Below the pieces are notes generated by a model. The model was not told the origin of the DNA, did not search any database, and was given only the letters and a program-made list of their open reading frames with translations. Positions 16,126 to 24,056 of a DNA stretch of 64,000 nt are shown piece after piece. A program made the translations under genes and the position numbers. The DNA is taken from contig JAILWO010000002.1 of NCBI GenBank assembly GCA_025698895.1, forward strand, positions 992,001 through 1,056,000, given 5' to 3'. Positions within the stretch are counted from its first letter, which is position 1, and every line of letters starts with the position of its first letter. This DNA is from Rhizobiaceae bacterium. Its GTDB lineage: Bacteria > Pseudomonadota > Alphaproteobacteria > Rhizobiales > Rhizobiaceae.

Positions 16126-18760
16126 CGATGATCTTCCTGATTTCCGAGCGGCAGGAGCCGCAATTGGTGCCTGCGCGAAGGCTCTCGCCGACCTCCGCGA
16201 CGGTGCGGCAGCCGCTCGCCACGGATTGGGCGATCTGGTTGACCCCGATATTGAAGCAGGCGCACACGACGCGACCGATCGAGGGCATCGGCACGGGCGA
16301 GCGCCCCGACAGAAGCGCCATGCGCTGCATGGCGCCGAGGGGCTCGCGCGAGCCGAGCAGCGAGACGAGCCAGTCGCGCGGCGGCAACTGGCCGGGCGGC
16401 GCGACCAGCAGGGCCTCGGCCAGCGCGCCGTCGTCGTCCAGCGCGGCGGCACGATAGTTCAGGCCGCGCCGGTCGGTGTATTCGACCAGCCGGTCGTGCG
16501 CGAACCCGTCGAGAAAGCGCCGCGACAGGAGAATGCCCTGATCCGGCGTCTCGGTGCCGCACAATTCGTAGACCCAGCCGCCTTCGACAGGCTGCCTTGT
16601 CCAGTGAACGAAGCCGGTCGGCCGCAGGTCGCGTCTGGTGACGAGCGTGCCGGTCCAGGCGACGGCCTCGCGCTCGACGCGAACGGGAACGTGCTTCAGT
16701 TCCGGCTGGCCAGAGAAAGGATCGGTGATCGGCGTGGCAAGCGGTCCCGCACCGGCATTGGCGGCGAACCGGCCGCTCCAGTGCATCGGCAGGAAAGCGC
16801 TGCCCGGCTTCTGGTTGGATGACACGGCGACGCGCGCGCGGGCAAATCCGTAGCGGCTCGACACATGGGCGAGGTCGCCATCGGAGAGGCCCTGGCGGGT
16901 CGCGTCTTCCGGGGCGATCTCGATCACTGGCTCGGGCGCGTTCGACATCAGCCTCGGCACACGGCCGGTGCGTGTCATTGTGTGCCACTGGTCGCGCGAC
17001 CTGCCGGAGTTGAGGGCGACCGGACGCTCGGCATCGACGGCGAGCGCCACGCCCTCCTGTCGCACGGCGACGAAGCGGGCGCGGCCATCCGACGTCGGGA
17101 ACCCGCCATCGGCGAGCAGGCGCGCCGAAGGATTTCCCTCGATTGGCTGGGGCCAAAGAAGGGGCGTGAACCGCTCGTAATCCTGGTCCTCGATGGCGGA
17201 GAGGGAGCCGATATCGAACAGGCGTTCGCCATTGTTCTCGAACGCCGACAATCTCGCGTGTTCCCGGAAGACTTCGGCCGGTCCCTCGAAGCCGAAAGCG
17301 TCGCCGAAGCCCATGCGCCGGGCCACGTCGCAGATGATGCGCCAATCGGGGCGCGCCGCGCCGGGGAGCGGGAGGAACGGGCGCTGGCGCGACATGCGCC
17401 GTTCGGAGTTGGTCACCGTGCCGCTTTTCTCGCCCCAGGCGGCGGCGGGCAGGAGAATGTCGGCATAGCGGGTCGTGTCGGTATGGGTGACGTCGGACAC
17501 GACGACGAAATCGCAAGACTTGAGGGCGGCGCGCACGCGCCCGGCGTCGGGCATCGAGACGGCGGGATTGGTGCCCATGATCCACAGCGCCTTGACGCGG
17601 CCGTCGCCGGCGGCGCGAAACATGTCGACCGCCTTGAGGCCAGCCCGCCGGGCCATGCGCGGCGCGTTCCAGAAGCGGGAGACCCGGTCGACGTCTTCGG
17701 ATTTGTCGAAATTTATGTGGGCAGCAAGCTGGTTGGCGAGCCCGCCCACCTCGCGGCCGCCCATGGCGTTGGGCTGGCCCGTTACCGAAAACGGCCCCAT
17801 GCCCGGACGGCCGATACGCCCCGTGGCAAGATGGCAATTGATGATCGCGTTGACCTTGTCGGTGCCATGGGCCGACTGGTTGACGCCCTGGCTGTAGACC
17901 GTGATGCTGCGCTCCGTCGCGGCGAAGAGTTCGTAGAACAGGCGAATATCGGCTTCCGCCAGGCCGCATCCCGACGCCACATCCGCCAGCGAGGATGCCT
18001 CGGCGCTTGCCACGGTGAGCGCTTCTGAAAATCCCGATGTGGAGGCGGCGACGAAGGCCCGGTCGATGGCACCCGAGCGCTCCAGATGCGCCAGCAGCCC
18101 GTTGAAGAGCAGCACGTCGGTGCCGGGATCAAGCGCGAGATGCAGGTCGCATTCGTCGGCGGTGGCGGTGCGGCGGGGGTCGATGACGACGATCTTCGTG
18201 CCGCGCGCCTGGCGTGCCGCGAGCAGGCGCTGATACAGGATCGGGTGGCACCAGGCGGTGTTGGAGCCCGTCAGCACGACGAGGTCGGCTTCATCAAGAT
18301 CGTCGTAGATGCCGGGAACGATGTCCTCGCCGAAGGCGCGACGGTGGCCCGCGACCGACGACGCCATGCACAGCCGGGAATTGGTGTCGATGTTGGCCGA
18401 GCCGATGAAGCCCTTCATCAACTTGTTGGCGACGTAATAGTCCTCCGTCAGCAACTGGCCCGAAACATAGAAGGCGACGGAGTCCGGGCCATGCTTTGCG
18501 ACGGTCTCCGAGAAGCGGCGCGCGACGAGGTCCAGCGCGTCGTCCCAGGTGGCTGTTCGTCCATTGATCTCGGGCGCAAGCAGGCGCCCGTCCAGCCCGG
18601 TCGTCTCGCCCAGCGCGGAGCCCTTGGAGCACAGCTTGCCCCGGTTGGCGGGATGGTCGGGGTCGCCCTTGATCGAGACGGAGCCGCCCGGCCGCGGCGT
18701 GGCGATGACCCCGCAGCCCACGCCGCAATAGGGGCAGGTGGTACGCACGCCATCAGCCAC
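16097..18760 (-). CDS. nasA: Assimilatory nitrate reductase catalytic subunit
   Basis: An 887-residue molybdenum bis-MGD enzyme that reduces nitrate to nitrite in the cytoplasm. The N-terminus carries the [4Fe-4S] motif CPYCGVGCG with a later CSKG. Molybdopterin-binding segments include SGQLLTEDYYVANKLMKGF, NTDSRLCM-like NTNSRLCMASS, TGSNTAWCHP and GRSRDQWHTMTRTG. The last 60 residues hold a BFD-type [2Fe-2S] domain (VCACFNIGV then GTNCGSC), as in the NADH/ferredoxin-linked NasA/NarB type with an extra cluster. I place the start at GTG 18760, eight bases after GGGAGG; a longer reading to 18829 would be coded by an intergenic repeat element. It precedes cysG with overlap and follows nirD. Confidence 0.95.
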   Translation of the reverse strand: MADGVRTTCPYCGVGCGVIATPRPGGSVSIKGDPDHPANRGKLCSKGSALGETTGLDGRLLAPEINGRTATWDDALDLVARRFSETVAKHGPDSVAFYVSGQLLTEDYYVANKLMKGFIGSANIDTNSRLCMASSVAGHRRAFGEDIVPGIYDDLDEADLVVLTGSNTAWCHPILYQRLLAARQARGTKIVVIDPRRTATADECDLHLALDPGTDVLLFNGLLAHLERSGAIDRAFVAASTSGFSEALTVASAEASSLADVASGCGLAEADIRLFYELFAATERSITVYSQGVNQSAHGTDKVNAIINCHLATGRIGRPGMGPFSVTGQPNAMGGREVGGLANQLAAHINFDKSEDVDRVSRFWNAPRMARRAGLKAVDMFRAAGDGRVKALWIMGTNPAVSMPDAGRVRAALKSCDFVVVSDVTHTDTTRYADILLPAAAWGEKSGTVTNSERRMSRQRPFLPLPGAARPDWRIICDVARRMGFGDAFGFEGPAEVFREHARLSAFENNGERLFDIGSLSAIEDQDYERFTPLLWPQPIEGNPSARLLADGGFPTSDGRARFVAVRQEGVALAVDAERPVALNSGRSRDQWHTMTRTGRVPRLMSNAPEPVIEIAPEDATRQGLSDGDLAHVSSRYGFARARVAVSSNQKPGSAFLPMHWSGRFAANAGAGPLATPITDPFSGQPELKHVPVRVEREAVAWTGTLVTRRDLRPTGFVHWTRQPVEGGWVYELCGTETPDQGILLSRRFLDGFAHDRLVEYTDRRGLNYRAAALDDDGALAEALLVAPPGQLPPRDWLVSLLGSREPLGAMQRMALLSGRSPVPMPSIGRVVCACFNIGVNQIAQSVASGCRTVAEVGESLRAGTNCGSCRSEIRKIIDEARLQAAE

Positions 18761-18795
18761 CGCGCGCACCTCCCGGAAGGCCTTGCGCGAGAATA

Positions 18796-18951
18796 CCCCC
18801 CTCTGGCCTGCCGGGCATCTCCCCCTCAAGGGGGGAGATTACTCCTTCACGAGCGCCTCCCCCTAGCTGAGAGGTCGAACGATTGGCGAAAACGGCCATG
18901 GCAGCCAATCTCCCCACTTGAGGGGGAGATGCCCGGCAGGGCACAGGGGGG
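18796..18951. repeat. Inverted-repeat intergenic element (Mesorhizobium-like)
   Basis: The left arm (18796-18840) contains CTGCCGGGCATCTCCCCC and AAGGGGGGAGATT; the right arm (18906-18951) contains AATCTCCCCACTTGAGGGGG and AGATGCCCGGCAGGGCA. Arms pair over roughly 40 bases with a 65-base middle, and each arm is itself a small hairpin (CTCCCCCTCAAGGGGGGAG). I recall similar sequences scattered between genes in Mesorhizobium relatives. It lies between nirD and nasA and would be transcribed in the nitrate operon, forming a large RNA hairpin. Confidence 0.8.
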
Positions 18952-18985
18952 TGAGACAACCGCGAAGCTGCCAAGACGATTCCCG

Positions 18986-19324
18986 TCACGCCGCCTTCTC
19001 CACCGGCTGCTCCAGTCCCAGCAGGATGCGGCCGCCCTCGATCCGGACGGGAAAGGACATCGTCGCGCCCTCGTCGGCGCCCTGCGCCAGTCCCGTCTCC
19101 AGGGAGATCACCCAGTTGTGCAGCGGGCAGGTGACGCAGCCGTCATGCACGATGCCCTGGCTGAGCGGCCCGCCGCGATGCGGGCACTTGTCCTCGAGCG
19201 CGAAGACACGGTCGTCGGCCGTACGGAAGACAGCGATCTTGCCCTGTGGCGTCGCCACGCAGCGCGCGCCGCGCGCGGGGATGTCTTCGATGGTGCCGAT
19301 TTCGTGCCAGAGGAAGCTGTTCAT
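18986..19324 (-). CDS. nirD: Nitrite reductase small subunit (Rieske, NirD)
   Basis: A 112-residue Rieske-fold protein with the cluster ligands CPHRGG (Cys47, His49) and CPLHNW (Cys66, His69). It is the small partner of NADH-dependent nitrite reductase NirB. The length is normal for NirD. In most relatives nirD follows nirB directly; here 607 bases carrying a toxin-antitoxin pair in the opposite orientation separate the nirB stop from the nirD start. The start is preceded by AAGAGGAGG-like sequence only on the other strand, so the ribosome site is weak. Confidence 0.94.
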   Translation of the reverse strand: MNSFLWHEIGTIEDIPARGARCVATPQGKIAVFRTADDRVFALEDKCPHRGGPLSQGIVHDGCVTCPLHNWVISLETGLAQGADEGATMSFPVRIEGGRILLGLEQPVEKAA

Positions 19325-19363
19325 GCCGGTATGCCCAAAGAGGAGGTCGATCGTGCCTCACAG

Positions 19364-19392
19364 TTGAAGTAGTTACGGAAATTCCGTATGAT
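19364..19392 (+). promoter_or_regulatory. Toxin-antitoxin promoter with embedded palindrome
   Basis: A -35 like TTGAAG (19364-19369) and a near-consensus -10 TATGAT (19387-19392) stand 17 bases apart. Between and overlapping them is the perfect 15-base palindrome TACGGAAATTCCGTA (19374-19388), well placed for repression by the antitoxin or the complex. The predicted transcription start falls at or next to the GTG at 19399, so the toxin message may be leaderless. Confidence 0.65.
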
Positions 19393-19398
19393 CAAGCG

Positions 19399-19674
19399 GT
19401 GAGGGAACCGCGATACGATCCCGAGAAGGATGCAAGGAACAGAGCGAAGCACGGATATTCGCTCGCATTCGGCGATCGGATATTCGACGACCCCGCCCAT
19501 CTCATTGTTCCCTCCATTCGACCGCAGGACGGGGAGGAGCGGTTCAAGGTGATCGGCATCGTGGACGGAAAGTTCCACACGGCCGTCTTTGTGTGGCGGG
19601 GTGCCGGACCGCGGTTCATTTCGGTTAGGAGAAGCAACAATGGCGAAGAAAAGTCGTACCGTGCTTCCGGCTGA
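19399..19674 (+). CDS. BrnT-family ribonuclease toxin
   Basis: A 91-residue protein with the BrnT pattern: YDPEKDARNRAKHGYSLAFGDRIFDDP at the start, a central strand RFKVIGIVDGKFHTAVFVWRG and the closing RFISVRRSNNGEEKSY. BrnT toxins have a RelE/barnase-like fold and cut RNA. I use GTG 19399, the only sensible start after the promoter palindrome; no ribosome binding site is visible, matching a leaderless start. It overlaps the antitoxin gene by 35 bases and is read against the flanking nir genes. Confidence 0.8.
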   Translation: MREPRYDPEKDARNRAKHGYSLAFGDRIFDDPAHLIVPSIRPQDGEERFKVIGIVDGKFHTAVFVWRGAGPRFISVRRSNNGEEKSYRASG

Positions 19675-19927
19675 CCCTGATGATCCCGAGGATTTCGACG
19701 TCAGTCGCGAAGGCATGGAACGGGCCATGAAGTCCCGCATCGTGCGGATGGCGCGCACGGGGCTGGGGCTCAGCCAGGAGGAGTTCGCAAGCCGCTTTCG
19801 GGTGCCGGTCGGCACATTGAGAGACTGGGAACAGGCGCGGGTGACACCACCAGAGTTCGCGGTTGCGTACGCTCGCGTCATCGCGGCGATGCCGGAAAAG
19901 GTGGCGGAGATCGTCAACGCGGCGTGA
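19640..19927 (+). CDS. Helix-turn-helix antitoxin paired with BrnT-type toxin
   Basis: A 95-residue protein with a helix-turn-helix in its second half (TGLGLSQEEFASRFRVPVGTLRDWEQARVTPPEFAVAYARVI). It lacks the ribbon-helix-helix expected of classical BrnA, so it is the XRE-type partner found with many alphaproteobacterial BrnT toxins. An AGGAGA site precedes the ATG at 19640. The stop lies four bases before the convergent nirB stop. It probably represses the pair through the palindrome at 19374-19388. Confidence 0.78.
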   Translation: MAKKSRTVLPADPDDPEDFDVSREGMERAMKSRIVRMARTGLGLSQEEFASRFRVPVGTLRDWEQARVTPPEFAVAYARVIAAMPEKVAEIVNAA

Positions 19928-19931
19928 CGGG

Positions 19932-22382
19932 TCATTCGGCCGCCTCCGCGTAACCAATCGCCGCCATTGGCTGGAACTCGTGCTTGTCCTTGCCGGACAC
20001 GCGTTCCGACCACGGATCGACCTGCGCGAATTTCTGGCTGAAGACGAAGCGGTCGTGATAGGCCTTGCGGCGTTCGACATCGTCGAGCACCTGCCGCCTG
20101 ATCTCGTCATATCCGATGCGCTTCGCCCATTTGTAGATGCGTTCGAGATAACGGGCCTGCTCGCGATACATCTGGGTGAGCGCCACGATCACCTCCAGCG
20201 CCTCGTCTTCCGTCTTCACGAGGCCGAGCACCTCGGTGCCCTTGATGTCGAGACCGGCCGCGCCGGCGAAATGGATTTCGAAGCCGGAGTCCACGCAGAT
20301 GACGCCGACATCCTTGCAGGTTGCCTCCGCGCAGTTTCGGGGGCAGCCGGAGACCGCCATCTTGACCTTGGCCGGGGTCCAGGAGCCCCACATGAACTTC
20401 TCGATGCGGATGCCGAGCCCGGTCGAATCCTGCGTGCCGAAGCGGCACCAGTCCGACCCGACGCAGGTCTTCACCGTGCGCAGCCCCTTGGCATAGGCGT
20501 GGCCGGAGACGAAGCCGGCCTCGCCGAGATCGGCCCAGACCGCAGGCAGATCCTCCTTGCGGATGCCCAGCATGTCGATGCGCTGGCCGCCGGTGACCTT
20601 CACCGTGGGAATCGCGAACTTGTCGACCACGTCGGCGATGGCGCGCAGCTCCTTCGAGGAGGTGACGCCGCCCCACATGCGCGGCACGACAGAATAGGTG
20701 CCGTCCTTCTGGATGTTGGCGTGAACGCGCTCGTTGACGAAACGGGACTGGTAGTCGTCGGCGTATTCGTCCGGCCAGTCGGCCACGAGATAGTAGTTGA
20801 GCGCCGGCCGGCACCTGGCGCAGCCGCAGGAGGTCTTCCATTCGAGCTCCTGCATGACGGCGGGGATGGTCTTGAGCGCCTTGGCCTTGATCAGGCGGCG
20901 CACCTCGTCATGGCCGAGTTCGGTGCAGGAGCACATGGGCTGGATGGCGGCGGGGTTGTAGCTGTCGCCGAGCGAAAGCTGCATCAGCTTCTCGACCAGC
21001 CCCGTGCAGGTGCCGCAGGAGGCCGAGGCCTTGGTATGGGCGCGCACCTCGTCGAGCGCGGTCAGGCCTTTCTCCTTGATCGCATCCACGATCCTGCCCT
21101 TGCAGACGCCGTTGCAGCCGCAGATTTCAGCATCATCCGCCAGTGCCGCAACGGCCGCCAAAGGGTCCGCGGAGGCGCCCCCCTGGAACGCTTGCCCGAA
21201 GATCAGCGTGTCGCGCATATCCGACACGTCGGTCTGCTTCTTCTGCAGGTCCGCGAACCATGCACCGTCCGCCGTCTCGCCGAAGAGCACTGTGCCGATG
21301 ACGCGGTCGTCCTTCAGAACGACGCGCTTGTAGATTCCCGCGGTCGCGTCGCGCAGGACGATCTCCTCGCGATCCTCCCCGTCGGCGAAGTCGCCGACCG
21401 AGTAGAGGTCGATGCCGGTGACCTTGAGCTTGGTCGGGGTGTCGATGTGGACGAACCGTTCGTCGCCGGATCCCGCCAGGGCGGCGGCCGCGACAAGCGC
21501 CATCTGATAGAGCGGCGCGACCAGGCCATAGACGTTGCCGCCGACTTCGGCGCATTCGCCAAGCGCGAGGATGTCGGGGTCGAGCGTGCGCATCCGGTCG
21601 TCGGTGACGATGCCGCGATTGACCGTCAGCCCGGCCTCCTTCGCCAGCGTCACGTTGGGGCGGATGCCGACCGCCATCACGACCAGGGTCGCCGGGATGA
21701 TCGTGCCGTCATCCAGTTCAACGCCCTCGACCTTGCCGCCACCGACGATCTGCTTTGTGTTCGCCTTGGTGATGACCTTTATGCCGCGGGATTCGATAGT
21801 CTTTTGAAGCAGGTAGCCGGCGGCGGGATCGAGCTGCCGCTCCATCAGCGTCGGCATGACGTGAAGGACCGTCACATCCATACCGCGTTCCTTCAGGCCG
21901 GCGGCCGCTTCGAGGCCGAGCAGCCCGCCGCCGATGACGACCGCCTTCTGCCGCGACTGGGCGGCAAGCAGCATGGCGTTGACGTCGTCGAGGTCGCGAT
22001 AGGTCAGCACGCCGGGCAGGTCCTTGCCCGGCACCGGAATGATGAAGGGCACGGAGCCGGTCGCGATGACGAGCTTGTCATACGCTTCCGTCACGCCATG
22101 GTCGGAGGTCACCGTCTTGGCCGCGCGGTCGATGGCGACAATCCTGTGGCCCTTGTAGAGCGTGATGCCGTTGGCGACGTACCAGCCGTCGCCATGGATC
22201 ACGATCTCCTCGTAGCTCTTTTCGCCCGACAGCACCGGCGACAGCATGATGCGGTCGTAGTTCACGCGCGGCTCGGCGTTGAAGATCGTGATGTCGTAGC
22301 GGCCCGGCGCGGCCTCCAGCAGGTGCTCCAGCATCCTGCCGGGGGCCATGCCGTTGCCGACGATGACGAGTTTCTCGGACAT
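19932..22382 (-). CDS. nirB: NADH-dependent assimilatory nitrite reductase large subunit
   Basis: An 816-residue enzyme reducing nitrite to ammonium. The N-terminal half is an FAD/NADH module (VIVGNGMAPGRMLEHLLEAAP; AVVIGGGLLGLEAAAGLKERGMDVTVLH; DILALGECAE). BFD-type [2Fe-2S] segments follow (ICGCNGVCKGRIVDAI; SCGTCTG; CSCTELGHDEVRR). The siroheme/[4Fe-4S] site is CVGSDWCRFG with CPRNCAEATCKDVG. The ATG at 22382 is placed nine bases after GGGAG; an in-frame ATG nine bases earlier is possible. It lies downstream of narK, and is cut off from its usual partner nirD by a toxin-antitoxin pair. Confidence 0.95.
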   Translation of the reverse strand: MSEKLVIVGNGMAPGRMLEHLLEAAPGRYDITIFNAEPRVNYDRIMLSPVLSGEKSYEEIVIHGDGWYVANGITLYKGHRIVAIDRAAKTVTSDHGVTEAYDKLVIATGSVPFIIPVPGKDLPGVLTYRDLDDVNAMLLAAQSRQKAVVIGGGLLGLEAAAGLKERGMDVTVLHVMPTLMERQLDPAAGYLLQKTIESRGIKVITKANTKQIVGGGKVEGVELDDGTIIPATLVVMAVGIRPNVTLAKEAGLTVNRGIVTDDRMRTLDPDILALGECAEVGGNVYGLVAPLYQMALVAAAALAGSGDERFVHIDTPTKLKVTGIDLYSVGDFADGEDREEIVLRDATAGIYKRVVLKDDRVIGTVLFGETADGAWFADLQKKQTDVSDMRDTLIFGQAFQGGASADPLAAVAALADDAEICGCNGVCKGRIVDAIKEKGLTALDEVRAHTKASASCGTCTGLVEKLMQLSLGDSYNPAAIQPMCSCTELGHDEVRRLIKAKALKTIPAVMQELEWKTSCGCARCRPALNYYLVADWPDEYADDYQSRFVNERVHANIQKDGTYSVVPRMWGGVTSSKELRAIADVVDKFAIPTVKVTGGQRIDMLGIRKEDLPAVWADLGEAGFVSGHAYAKGLRTVKTCVGSDWCRFGTQDSTGLGIRIEKFMWGSWTPAKVKMAVSGCPRNCAEATCKDVGVICVDSGFEIHFAGAAGLDIKGTEVLGLVKTEDEALEVIVALTQMYREQARYLERIYKWAKRIGYDEIRRQVLDDVERRKAYHDRFVFSQKFAQVDPWSERVSGKDKHEFQPMAAIGYAEAAE

Positions 22383-22402
22383 TCCTGTCATCTCCCGTCC
22401 CG

Positions 22403-23701
22403 TCATTCGGCGGCTTCGGCAAGCGGCGTGGCGGTGGCGTATGCCCCACGTTCCATCCGCCGGATGGCCAGGTGCATCCAGGCCAGCGAGCCGGCGACGA
22501 TGAGGAAGAGCAGCATGAAGCAGCTCGACCAGATGCCGGTGAGGTCGTTGAGCGCGCCGAAGGCGATGGGAAGGACGAAGCCGCCAAGCCCGCCGATCAT
22601 GCCGACCAGGCCGCCGACCGCGCCGACGTTCTGGGGGTAGTAGACGGGGATGTGCTTGTAGACGGCCGCCTTGCCGAGGCTCATGAAGAAGCCGAGCACG
22701 AAGGCCACCGCGACGAAGGCGAAGGGGCCGATCGCCATGTGGAAGGTGATCGGTCCGTCGATGCCCCGCACGGAATAGTCGGTCGCCGGAATCGAGAGAA
22801 CCGCACAGCACACGGCGGATACGGCGAACGTCCAGTAGAGAACGGTCCGCGCGCCGACGCGATCGGACAGCACGCCGCCATAGGCGCGGAAGATCGAGGC
22901 CGGGATCGAGTAGGCCGCGCCGATCATGCCGGCCGTGGCGATGTTGAAGCCATAGACCCCAATCAGGTAGCGCGGCAGCCACAGCGCCAGCGCGACGAAG
23001 GCGCCAAACGCGAAGAAGTAGTAGAGCGAGAAGCGCCAGACGCGGACGTCGCGCAAGGGCGCGAACTCGGCCAGGAAGCTTCGCGCTTGTCCGGCCCCGG
23101 TCTCGCGCCGCGCGCGGATGACCGGATCGTCCTCGGTGGTGAACCAGAAGACCGCCGCCATCACCGCAAGAGCGGCGGCCCAGACGAGCGCGACGCTCTG
23201 CCAGCCCCATGCGAGCAGCACGAAGGGCGCCACGAACTTGGTCACCGCCGCGCCGACATTGCCGACACCGAAGATGCCGAGGGCCGTGCCCTGTCGCGAG
23301 GCGGGGTAGAAGCGGGAGACATAGGCGACACCGACGGCGAAGGAGCCGCCGGCCAGGCCAACGCCGAGCGCGGCTACCAGCATCTGGGTATAGGTGGTCG
23401 CGAAGGCGAGCAGCAGGGTGGCCAGCGCCGATGCGAGCATGGTGAGCGTGTAGACCAGCCGGCCGCCGAGGCGATCGGTCCAGATGCCGAGCAGCATGCG
23501 CACGAGCGACCCCGTGAGGATCGGCATGCCGACCAGCAGCCCGAACTGCGTTTCGCTGAGGCCGAGGTCGTCCTTTATGCGCACGCCGATGATCGAGAAA
23601 ATCGTCCATACGGCGAAGCAGACGGTGAAGGCGACGGTGGACATCGACAGCGCCCTGGTGGCCGAAGCATCGGGCATTGGTGTTTTGGCGGTTTCGGTCA
23701 T
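22403..23701 (-). CDS. narK: Nitrate/nitrite MFS transporter
   Basis: A 432-residue, 12-helix transporter of the nitrate/nitrite porter family. The nitrate signature glycine-rich segments are visible as GVGLAGGSFAVGVAYVSRFYP and GNVGAAVTKFVAPF in the first half and NVGAVGGLVGMIGGLGGFVLPIAFG in the second. The ATG at 23701 has GGAG seven bases before it. It is the first gene of the narK-nirB-(toxin-antitoxin)-nirD-nasA-cysG run. Upstream are a sigma-54 type promoter and an ANTAR-type leader with a terminator, so expression depends on nitrogen limitation and on nitrate through NasST. Confidence 0.93.
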   Translation of the reverse strand: MTETAKTPMPDASATRALSMSTVAFTVCFAVWTIFSIIGVRIKDDLGLSETQFGLLVGMPILTGSLVRMLLGIWTDRLGGRLVYTLTMLASALATLLLAFATTYTQMLVAALGVGLAGGSFAVGVAYVSRFYPASRQGTALGIFGVGNVGAAVTKFVAPFVLLAWGWQSVALVWAAALAVMAAVFWFTTEDDPVIRARRETGAGQARSFLAEFAPLRDVRVWRFSLYYFFAFGAFVALALWLPRYLIGVYGFNIATAGMIGAAYSIPASIFRAYGGVLSDRVGARTVLYWTFAVSAVCCAVLSIPATDYSVRGIDGPITFHMAIGPFAFVAVAFVLGFFMSLGKAAVYKHIPVYYPQNVGAVGGLVGMIGGLGGFVLPIAFGALNDLTGIWSSCFMLLFLIVAGSLAWMHLAIRRMERGAYATATPLAEAAE

Positions 23702-23745
23702 TTCTGGCTCCATCATCAGCCCTGGGAGTGGCTGTGCGCTGGCTG

Positions 23746-23820
23746 AAAACAAAAACGCCGCCGGTCAGCCCTTCGCGCGCCCCGGAATCCCGGATCGCGT
23801 CGGAAGCTGATCGGCGGCGT
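23746..23820 (-). terminator. Intrinsic terminator in narK leader (NasT-controlled)
   Basis: On the minus strand ACGCCGCCGATCAGC pairs with GCTGACCGGCGGCGT with one mismatch in 15, enclosing a 36-base apical part, and is followed by TTTTTGTTTT. It stands 45 bases before the narK start. Its 5' arm overlaps the 3' side of the second small hairpin of the ANTAR motif, the mutually exclusive arrangement expected of NasT antitermination. Confidence 0.8.
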
Positions 23821-23847
23821 TGCCTGGCGCGCCCGTCGTTGGACGCG
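23813..23847 (-). ncRNA. ANTAR-target leader RNA: tandem hexaloop hairpins
   Basis: Hairpin 1 (23828-23847) is CGCGTCC-AACGAC-GGGCGCG with a 7-base-pair stem and a six-base loop having A at position 1 and G at position 4. Hairpin 2 (23813-23824) is GGC-AACGCC-GCC, again with A1 and G4 in a hexaloop, though its stem is short. Tandem hexaloops with A1/G4 are the known binding motif of ANTAR-domain proteins. NasT, encoded 1.5 kb upstream, has that domain. Confidence 0.75.
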
Positions 23848-23883
23848 AAATCTCGGGCCCGGCGTCGGGCTCACAAATAACCA

Positions 23884-23901
23884 TGCAGGAAGCGTGCCAA
23901 A
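23884..23901 (-). promoter_or_regulatory. Sigma-54 promoter of the narK-nirB operon
   Basis: The minus strand reads TTTGGCACGCTTCCTGCA, with GG and GC separated by exactly ten bases, matching the -24/-12 consensus TGGCACG-N4-TTGC apart from one base. The predicted start near 23873 precedes the ANTAR hairpins. Between this promoter and the nasS stop (23902-24056) I see no gene; it should hold activator sites, but I found no clear NtrC palindrome. Confidence 0.78.
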
Positions 23902-24056
23902 CGCGGCAGAGCCTCTATTTCTGGCGCTTTGTCAGCGGCTTGGTGCTTTTGCGCGGCACCGCGCGACGTCCGTCAGTGATCAATGGGTGACCAGATCGCG
24001 GCCCACCGCAGCCCATGAATTGTGCAATGCATCATGAAAATCGGCGCAGCGACGTT

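Noticed and set aside
16126-16452. N-terminal extension of cysG inside nasA
   Set aside because: The extra residues are low-complexity and come from nasA in another frame; CysG similarity begins after 16125.
19863-22640. 925-codon plus-strand frame opposite nirB
   Set aside because: Antisense shadow; composition is not protein-like and nirB is certain.
23941-23960. GGTGC...GCACC inverted repeat considered as an NtrC site
   Set aside because: The half-sites are in the opposite order to the NtrC consensus (GCACC...GGTGC).
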